This document shows, in pieces, positions 5,347 through 10,087 of a stretch of 10,087 nucleotides of DNA. The position numbers and the translations under genes were made by a program. The notes beneath the pieces were generated by a model. The model did no database searches. It was not told where the DNA came from and worked only from the letters and a program-made list of their open reading frames with translations. The stretch is from Microcaldota archaeon (GTDB taxonomy: Archaea; Micrarchaeota; Micrarchaeia; Anstonellales; Anstonellaceae). Each line of letters opens with the position of its first letter. The first letter of the stretch is position 1. The stretch is taken from NCBI GenBank assembly GCA_026396335.1, contig JAPLWZ010000131.1, positions 1-10,087 of the forward strand. Reading direction: 5' to 3'.

Positions 5347-5405
5347 GCGTGCCGGTGTTTTGCGCTTCGGCGCAAAATCCCGCCAGTAATGGCTGGCGGT
5401 CTCAC
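5347..5405 (+). other. insertion-bearing T-arm region of tRNA-Arg with three-way-junction fold
   Basis: TTTTGCGC/GCGCAAAA with a TTCG tetraloop (5358-5377) and CCGCCAG/CTGGCGG (5380-5399) are two perfect hairpins. CCGGTG (5352-5357) pairs with CACCGG (5403-5408) to close them into a three-way junction that would compete with the acceptor stem. Confidence 0.5.
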
Positions 5406-5435
5406 CGGTCCCGCTCATATTTATCGAGGAAAAAC

Positions 5436-6023
5436 ATGGGTTCAAAACTGCCGTTCATCGTTTTCTTCGCAGCCCTATTCCTATTCGATTTCTTCATCGC
5501 AGTCACGCCCTATCTTGCAGCAAGCGGCAGCCCTTACGCCGAGCCGCTCTATGCCGCATTCGGGCCGACTTGCCACCAGCTGACCTCCCGCTCGCTCTGC
5601 CTGTTTGTTTCCAAGTCCGACGGCTCTTATTCGATTGGCGACTGCCTGCCCTCTGACAAGCTGCAGTTCACAAAGGAAAATACCCTCAATTACGCCGACA
5701 GGACAGGCTACAAATTCCCGGTCTGCGCGCGCGACATTGGCATTTATTTCGCAATGCTTCTTGGCATGATGATTTTGCCCTTCATACAAAAAATAGAATC
5801 AGAAGACTGGCCAAACAAGTGGATTTTGGTCGCTGCGGCAGTGCCGATTGCAATCGATGGCACCACACAGCTATTCGGCCTGCGCGAAAGCGACAACGCG
5901 CTCCGCCTCTGGACAGGTTTCATAATCGGCGTGGTGCTGCCATTCTACCTGCAGCCAATATTGAATTCGCTCTACATTTTCATATCCGGCAAAATTAAGG
6001 CTGAAAGGAAAAACAAAAATTAG
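5436..6023 (+). CDS. DUF2085 family membrane protein
   Basis: The 195-aa polytopic membrane protein belongs to the DUF2085 family, whose biochemical role is unknown. Segment 1 is at residues 6-26. After a short loop comes CHQ (46-48) with SRS, and PVCARDIGIYF (95-105), matching the family's Cys-His-Gln and PVCxRxxGIY signatures. DGTTQLFGLRESDNALRLWTG (141-161) matches the family's DG-Q-G-R-S-N-R-TG signature. Further membrane segments are near 102-117, 129-143 and 160-184, and the tail is basic. The second half of the family's usual CARC is Asp here (CARD). An acidic, Cys-containing stretch (53-75) sits between the two motifs. The ATG at 5436 has GAGG 6 nt upstream; reading further upstream enters the tRNA. 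It may be cotranscribed with tRNA-Arg. Confidence 0.85.
   Translation: MGSKLPFIVFFAALFLFDFFIAVTPYLAASGSPYAEPLYAAFGPTCHQLTSRSLCLFVSKSDGSYSIGDCLPSDKLQFTKENTLNYADRTGYKFPVCARDIGIYFAMLLGMMILPFIQKIESEDWPNKWILVAAAVPIAIDGTTQLFGLRESDNALRLWTGFIIGVVLPFYLQPILNSLYIFISGKIKAERKNKN
6009..6019 (-). terminator. possible oligo-T terminator of secF-secD
   Basis: On the minus strand TTTTTGTTTTT occurs about 40 nt past the secD stop, inside the 3' end of the convergent DUF2085 gene. Further T-rich sequence lies between it and the stop codon. Confidence 0.4.
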
Positions 6024-6058
6024 GGAAAAGAAATAGAAGAAAGTCACTCTCAATCTAA

Positions 6059-7762
6059 TTACTCAAACAGCCTTTCAACTATTGCGCCGTATGCGGGCCT
6101 CGAGATGAAAAGTCCAAGCAGTGAGCCCAATATAGTTGATGTGGCAAAGCCGATGATTTCCACCAATCCTGAAATAAGCAGCAGCGGAAGCATGGCAATC
6201 ACCGCAACCAGCACTGAAGTGGTGATGATATTGAATGCTTTCTCGAGCCTGTGGCGCGCATCCTCCTCTTTCTTGAGAAGTTCGTCCGTAACGACGATCT
6301 GTGCATCCACTGAAACGCCGATTGCAGCCAATATTCCCGCCATTGCGGACAGGTCAATCGTGAAGCTTCCCACAATCGCCATAAGCACGATTATTTCCGC
6401 GACTGAAATGAAAACCATGGGCAGGATTATCTGCATGTGCCTGTAGCGGATTGCAACCATGAGCGCAATTGCAAGTATTGCAAATGCCACTCCTATAAGT
6501 GAAAGCCTCAGGAATTCCTCGCCAAGGGGCGCGGGCACCACTGTTTTTGAGCCGATTGTAATCTGGACAGGAAGCGCGCCGCCTTTCAAGATGGATTCAA
6601 GCTCCCTCTCCTTTTTCACCGCATCAAGCGCCTTTGCCTGCTGCGAGTCTCCTGCTGCAGGTCCTGATATCTGGTAATTGAAATTAGGTATTCCTTCTGT
6701 AACTGAGCCAACTAGCCTCGGGGCTGAAAGCAACCCTACTGCCTTCCAAGTGACAACCGCATCAAGCTCGCTGCCAGCGCCAGATGAAACCATGTATGAG
6801 GGTGTCATATCTGCCTGGCTGTTCTCAACCACAATGAATCCTGCAGCTGTCAGTTTCCCGATGAGCGGGCTTCCTGCAGTGACAAGCGCCTTTGTCTTGT
6901 TGTCTGATGGCACAATAGTCAGGTTCTTCGCAAGGTCTTCCTCAAGATAAACTGGCATTTCATTGCCCTCAAGGCGCAGCGAGCTTGTCACGAGCTCAAG
7001 TGCGTGCGTCTTTGAAATCGGCACTGGCTGCGACTTTGCCGATGCCATAAGCTCCTCGTTGCTGATTATCACGACTGAATTGGTCGGCCTGTCCAAAAAC
7101 ATGTAAAGCGGGTAATTCGCCTTGCCCTTTGCAGTCTGCGCGAATCTCTGTGCGCCTGCCTGCGTGACTGTGAATGAAACTCCCCAGTCAGCTCCTTGCA
7201 AATACTGTGACGGCACCTTCACAATGGTGCCTGTGAAAATATCCTCTCCCTTGATTGCCACCTTGCCATCCACCACTCCCTCGTAAACGCCCTGCTTGGA
7301 AAGCAGGTTCTCAACGTCCTTTACCAACTGCGGGCTTGATTGCGGCAGTTCAACATACATTTCCGAATCGCCAAGCGGGCGAACCTTGACTTCTGCAAGG
7401 CCGAATGACGCGGCGCGCGTCTTGATGGTGTTGACCATTTCATCCATTGTCACGGAGTCGACCGACCTTTCAAGAAGTATCGGTATCCTTACGCCGCCGG
7501 AAAAGTCAATTCCGAATTTCATTCCGTTCACGCCTATTGAAACTAATGATAATATGACAATTGCAATGAGCCCGGCAATCCTCACATTGTCCTTCTTGAG
7601 GAAGATGACTGCCATGCCGATGATCGCAATGGATGCAATATAGATCGGGACGCCTGCTGCCCTGTCAAGCACCATTGCAATGATTGCAATAAGCATGAAG
7701 CCGAATATTGCCATCACTTCGCGCGTGCGAATCCCGCGCATTATCTCGTCTTTAGATATCAT
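6059..7762 (-). CDS. secD: protein-export membrane protein SecD
   Basis: SecD works with SecF next to the SecYE channel, using the ion gradient to help pull exported proteins across the membrane. The 567-aa protein shows GIDFSGGVRI (84-93), the SecD signature after a membrane segment. An extracytoplasmic domain (about 95-410) includes ILKGGALPVQI (391-401). A C-terminal five-segment RND-type block (about 418-556) holds IGVSVDAQIVVTDELLKKEEDARHR, the archaeal form of the conserved Asp-containing motif in segment 4. It begins with two extra hydrophobic segments (about 17-32 and 38-55) before the usual first one (60-78), giving about eight instead of six. It starts 9 nt after the secF stop, with GAGG overlapping that stop. 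The order secF-secD is the archaeal one. Confidence 0.95.
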   Translation of the reverse strand: MISKDEIMRGIRTREVMAIFGFMLIAIIAMVLDRAAGVPIYIASIAIIGMAVIFLKKDNVRIAGLIAIVILSLVSIGVNGMKFGIDFSGGVRIPILLERSVDSVTMDEMVNTIKTRAASFGLAEVKVRPLGDSEMYVELPQSSPQLVKDVENLLSKQGVYEGVVDGKVAIKGEDIFTGTIVKVPSQYLQGADWGVSFTVTQAGAQRFAQTAKGKANYPLYMFLDRPTNSVVIISNEELMASAKSQPVPISKTHALELVTSSLRLEGNEMPVYLEEDLAKNLTIVPSDNKTKALVTAGSPLIGKLTAAGFIVVENSQADMTPSYMVSSGAGSELDAVVTWKAVGLLSAPRLVGSVTEGIPNFNYQISGPAAGDSQQAKALDAVKKERELESILKGGALPVQITIGSKTVVPAPLGEEFLRLSLIGVAFAILAIALMVAIRYRHMQIILPMVFISVAEIIVLMAIVGSFTIDLSAMAGILAAIGVSVDAQIVVTDELLKKEEDARHRLEKAFNIITTSVLVAVIAMLPLLLISGLVEIIGFATSTILGSLLGLFISRPAYGAIVERLFE

Positions 7763-7771
7763 ATCATAGCC

Positions 7772-8938
7772 TCATTGCGAAAATATCGATGACAGGAAGG
7801 GCTTGTGCTCAATGTGCCCTTCTCCTTTCTTCTCAGCATAAGCAAGCACAATTACGGCGTTTAACAGCCAGGTTGCCACCAGGTCTGCCAATAGCCCCGC
7901 GATTGCGACTGCGGATATTTCATAATAGGTATTGATGTGCGTGACTGACGCGAGAATGAATAGGCAGACGAATGAAACCATAAGCGCCATGCTCATGGTG
8001 ATTCCTGTTTTCATTGCGTCGTACGCGCGCTGCCTTGCAGTGCCTTCCTTCCTCTTTATCACTCTCATGGTGAGCAGCACGTCCGTGTCAAGCGAGAAGC
8101 CGACCAGCATCAGAAGCGCCGCAAACGATGCGAGCGTGAGGGGTATTCCGAACAGCCCCATGGCGCCAAGCGCGATTATTATGTCTGATGCAGCGCCGAC
8201 AAGCACTGCCAGGCTTGGCACAAGCGTCCTGAAAATGATGAATACTACAATTGAGACGAGAATAACTGAATAGATAACCACCATGAGGGCACGGTCAATG
8301 AATTTCGCCGAAAGCGAGGCAGATACTTCGTTGAATGAAATTGTCTTGTACGGTACAAGCGCTGATAGTGAGTCGGACAAGTTCTGCGAGTAATCATCCA
8401 GCACTTTCTTGTAAGTGTAACTTGCCGCTGCCTTCAATTCGTTAGAGCTCTTGTAGTCTGATGCATTCTGCGGCAGGCCAGCAATTGCGAACAGCTTGTT
8501 TGCAGTTGTGTCAATCGCCTGCCTTCCTTCTGCGTATTTTGTTATGGAGTCAGCGCTCTGATTGGAAACAATCACATTTGATTCGAGCCTCGAAACCTCG
8601 TCTATCTTGTCAAAGAACTGCGTTTTTAGGTCTTCTGACTGCGTGAGCTTGTCGTCCCGTTCAATTTCCACTTCCACCTTGTAGCCCTGCGGATTCTGCA
8701 GCGACTTTACCGACGCAACAGGGAATCCTTTTGCAACAAGCGCGGAGGAAAGCTGCACGGTGTCCACGCCAGTATCAGACTGCATGGTAACAAGCGTGCC
8801 GCCCCTGAAGTCCACGCCCATCTTTATCGCGAACGGCGAGCCTGGGATTCCAATGAGAAGCAAGGATGCCACTACCAGAAGAATCGGCACAATCACAAGG
8901 ATCTTGTAATTCCCCAAATAAGGATTTGGCATGTCCAT
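7772..8938 (-). CDS. secF: protein-export membrane protein SecF
   Basis: SecF is the partner of SecD in the Sec accessory complex. The 388-aa protein has a first membrane segment at 12-31, then GVDFRGGTLV (41-50), the SecF signature. The extracytoplasmic domain (about 51-212) is followed by five segments from 215 to 366. VGFSLDTDVLLTMRVIKR (279-296) holds the Asp-containing core of segment 4, followed by the basic loop with RAYDAMKTGITMS. Most SecF proteins are about 280-320 aa. The surplus lies in the extracytoplasmic domain (about 95-195), which is rich in charged and Ser/Asn residues and predicted helical. The first ATG at 8938 is used; a second in-frame ATG at 8932 is possible, as no strong ribosome-binding site is visible. 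Confidence 0.95.
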   Translation of the reverse strand: MDMPNPYLGNYKILVIVPILLVVASLLLIGIPGSPFAIKMGVDFRGGTLVTMQSDTGVDTVQLSSALVAKGFPVASVKSLQNPQGYKVEVEIERDDKLTQSEDLKTQFFDKIDEVSRLESNVIVSNQSADSITKYAEGRQAIDTTANKLFAIAGLPQNASDYKSSNELKAAASYTYKKVLDDYSQNLSDSLSALVPYKTISFNEVSASLSAKFIDRALMVVIYSVILVSIVVFIIFRTLVPSLAVLVGAASDIIIALGAMGLFGIPLTLASFAALLMLVGFSLDTDVLLTMRVIKRKEGTARQRAYDAMKTGITMSMALMVSFVCLFILASVTHINTYYEISAVAIAGLLADLVATWLLNAVIVLAYAEKKGEGHIEHKPFLSSIFSQ

Positions 8939-8996
8939 AAGAACAACTCGGTTTCAGATTTCTATCCCACAATAGAATGGCGTCTATATTGATGGA

Positions 8997-9007
8997 TAGT
9001 TTTTAAA
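8997..9007 (-). promoter_or_regulatory. TATA box for secF-secD
   Basis: On the minus strand TTTAAAAACTA lies about 64 nt before the secF ATG, leaving a 5' leader of about 35-40 nt. A second A/T-rich element (CAATATAGA, near 8980) is closer to the gene. Confidence 0.45.
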
Positions 9008-9022
9008 GGCAATTCCCAGCCT

Positions 9023-9046
9023 GCTGATGCGCGGGTCAGCTTTTTT
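9023..9046 (+). terminator. hairpin plus T6 in intergenic region, weak candidate
   Basis: GCTGA/TCAGC around an 8-nt loop is followed by TTTTTT on the plus strand. No plus-strand gene ends here, so it would only stop antisense transcription into the 9093-10085 gene. Confidence 0.25.
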
Positions 9047-9092
9047 GTTCAATGCTCATCTTGCTCTTCTCGTTCCCCGCTCCCGCTGCCCC

Positions 9093-10085
9093 CTATATTA
9101 TCTTGATAAGCCCTCTGCCGATTTCCGCAAGATCCGCGCCGAACAGGTTGCCTGTTTGCCTGATGAACGAGAACGTGATGATGAGCGAAGCCAGCGGGTA
9201 GAATATTCCCTGCAGGAACAAGAGGTTTATTGTGGTAGTAATAGTCCCCAGCAACTGCGATATGTCTGTCGTCATGCTCTGGGTCATGAAGTATGCAGCC
9301 AAAGAGCTTCCCACGCTGTTGAAGCACGGGTTTTTCTGCCCGAACGGTGGGTCTGTCTGCAGGCTTATCTGAGTGCAGTAATGCCCCGCATTAGGCATGA
9401 GCGCCACAATCATGACATATGTCATCGGGAAGACAAAGGCAAAGCCAAGCGAGAAGGCGGTCACAAAGCCGCCCGCGCCCCTTGTCGGCGCAAATGCGCG
9501 CAGTATGAGCCCGATTGGCAGGAAAACTGATAGCATGGTGTACTGGGAAAATACTAGAAGATTGTATTGTATATAGTTGTAAAGCGCCAGGTACACCATA
9601 TTATTCATTATATAGTGCAACAGGCTTACCCAGCCTGAAAGCGCAAATCCTCCTGCAACAGGCTCGGAGCCAATAGTCTCATATGACACTCTGCTCACTG
9701 CCTCGACCCAAATGTTCCTCCAGTAAGTTGCGCGGTAAATATTCACCTCGCATTCAATTACCTTTCCAATGTATGCCTTGCCAATGAGCGCCGGGTCGCC
9801 GTTGCTTCCGGGCGGCAGGGAATTTATGGAGTGGACAAGGTCAACATTGCCGGATGCAGTTGCCACTGCAGTAGTAATCTGGCCTGCAGCCAGCACGCCC
9901 GCAGTTTGCAGAGCAACGGCAAAAATTATTATCAGGAAGCTTACGCCCACTTGCATGTATTCGGACTTTGCCCAGACTTCCCCTCCCTGGAATGAGAATG
10001 CCTTGGAAATCATCTGCACCACTACCACTATGAAAAATGAGACCAGCGCAACGCTTACTGCAATGAGTGTCCAGTCCAACGCCAT
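9093..10085 (-). CDS. polytopic membrane protein of unknown function (330 aa)
   Basis: I do not recognise the family. The protein has an N-terminal membrane segment (about 6-26) and a second at 44-67, then a polar extracytoplasmic-looking stretch (80-150). Further segments lie near 152-175, 176-197, 207-231 and 284-307. The loop between the last two (232-282) carries Cys237 and Cys254, and Cys112 lies in the first large loop. It ends in RQTGNLFGADLAEIGRGLIKII, an amphipathic tail. The size and topology resemble VirB6/TrbL or CedA-type channel proteins, but I see no diagnostic motif, so this is only a suggestion. It is transcribed toward secF-secD with a gap of about 150 nt. The ATG at 10085 is two bases from the window edge, so the true start could lie outside. 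Confidence 0.8.
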   Translation of the reverse strand: MALDWTLIAVSVALVSFFIVVVVQMISKAFSFQGGEVWAKSEYMQVGVSFLIIIFAVALQTAGVLAAGQITTAVATASGNVDLVHSINSLPPGSNGDPALIGKAYIGKVIECEVNIYRATYWRNIWVEAVSRVSYETIGSEPVAGGFALSGWVSLLHYIMNNMVYLALYNYIQYNLLVFSQYTMLSVFLPIGLILRAFAPTRGAGGFVTAFSLGFAFVFPMTYVMIVALMPNAGHYCTQISLQTDPPFGQKNPCFNSVGSSLAAYFMTQSMTTDISQLLGTITTTINLLFLQGIFYPLASLIITFSFIRQTGNLFGADLAEIGRGLIKII

Positions 10086-10087
10086 CA

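Larger units (their letters stand above)
5201..5413 (+). tRNA. tRNA-Arg (CCU anticodon), heavily interrupted; T-arm unresolved
   Basis: The 5' half is a standard tRNA: GGGGCCG, TA, D-arm GCTC/GAGC with GG, G26, stem ACACT and loop CTCCTA with anticodon CCT. The 3' acceptor strand CGGTCCC plus discriminator G (5406-5413) pairs with it over 7 bp with one G-U, and CCA is not encoded. A canonical 37/38 intron is likely: CTCC pairs with GGAG (5330-5333), followed by bulge AA|A, then GGTG to close the anticodon stem (A27-A43 mismatched), then a typical variable loop AGGTC. The remaining 59 nt should hold a 17-nt T-arm plus about 42 nt of intron. I find no GTTC in the right context, so exon borders there are unclear. 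It may be multi-intron, a split gene or a degenerate copy. Confidence 0.6.

Noticed and set aside
5253..5435. 61-codon upstream extension of the DUF2085 frame
   Set aside because: It overlaps the tRNA-Arg gene and shows no membrane-protein or family similarity before the ATG at 5436.
5438..5452. GGGTTCAAAACTGCC as the missing T-arm of tRNA-Arg
   Set aside because: The T-stem would have mismatches, it lies beyond the acceptor strand, and it is explained as the first codons of the DUF2085 protein.
9027..9530. 167-aa plus-strand ORF
   Set aside because: It is antisense to the 330-aa membrane protein, strongly charged without domain features, and a by-product of codon bias.
1..10087. CRISPR array or IS element
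   Set aside because: No regularly spaced repeats, transposase or terminal inverted repeats were seen.

Overview
This window most likely comes from an archaeon, probably a DPANN-type lineage close to Micrarchaeota or Diapherotrites. The evidence is an archaeal fibrillarin, tRNA genes that lack an encoded CCA and carry introns bounded by bulge-helix-bulge (BHB) motifs, TATA boxes 25-30 nt upstream of start codons (leaderless mRNAs), oligo-T terminators, and a secF-secD gene pair in the archaeal order. The lineage call is inference; no rRNA is present to confirm it.

Layout. Positions 1-2450 (minus) hold phosphoenolpyruvate synthase, cut at the left edge right after its catalytic-Cys region and carrying a long Pro/Gln-rich linker. 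A divergent promoter region with an 8-bp inverted repeat separates it from tRNA-Lys(UUU) at 2535-2704 (plus). That tRNA folds into a complete cloverleaf only after removal of two introns: 52 nt at 37/38 and 42 nt in the T-loop at 59/60. An oligo-T terminator and a leaderless fibrillarin gene (flpA, 2750-3409) follow.

Positions 3410-4276 are the least conventional part. A good TATA box is followed by about 300 nt of hairpin-rich leader with a 36-codon mini-ORF. Then come three tiny genes, each with a strong Shine-Dalgarno site: a 65-aa unknown protein, a 28-aa peptide with a lipobox-like end, and a 57-aa helix-turn-helix protein. A hairpin plus oligo-T terminator closes the unit. It reads as a compact operon of unknown function.

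Positions 4301-5143 (minus) encode a stand-alone asparagine-synthetase-type ATP-pyrophosphatase domain. Divergent from it, 5201-5413 (plus) holds a heavily interrupted tRNA-Arg(CCU): the 5' half and acceptor end are clear and a ~96-nt anticodon-loop intron is likely, but the T-arm could not be resolved. A DUF2085 membrane protein follows (5436-6023).

Positions 6059-8938 (minus) carry secF then secD, the protein-export accessory pair, with an apparent N-terminal extension in SecD and a long extracytoplasmic domain in SecF. Positions 9093-10085 (minus) encode an unidentified polytopic membrane protein. Apart from secF-secD and the small-gene operon, the genes look like independent transcription units for housekeeping tasks: gluconeogenesis, RNA modification, tRNA supply and protein export.
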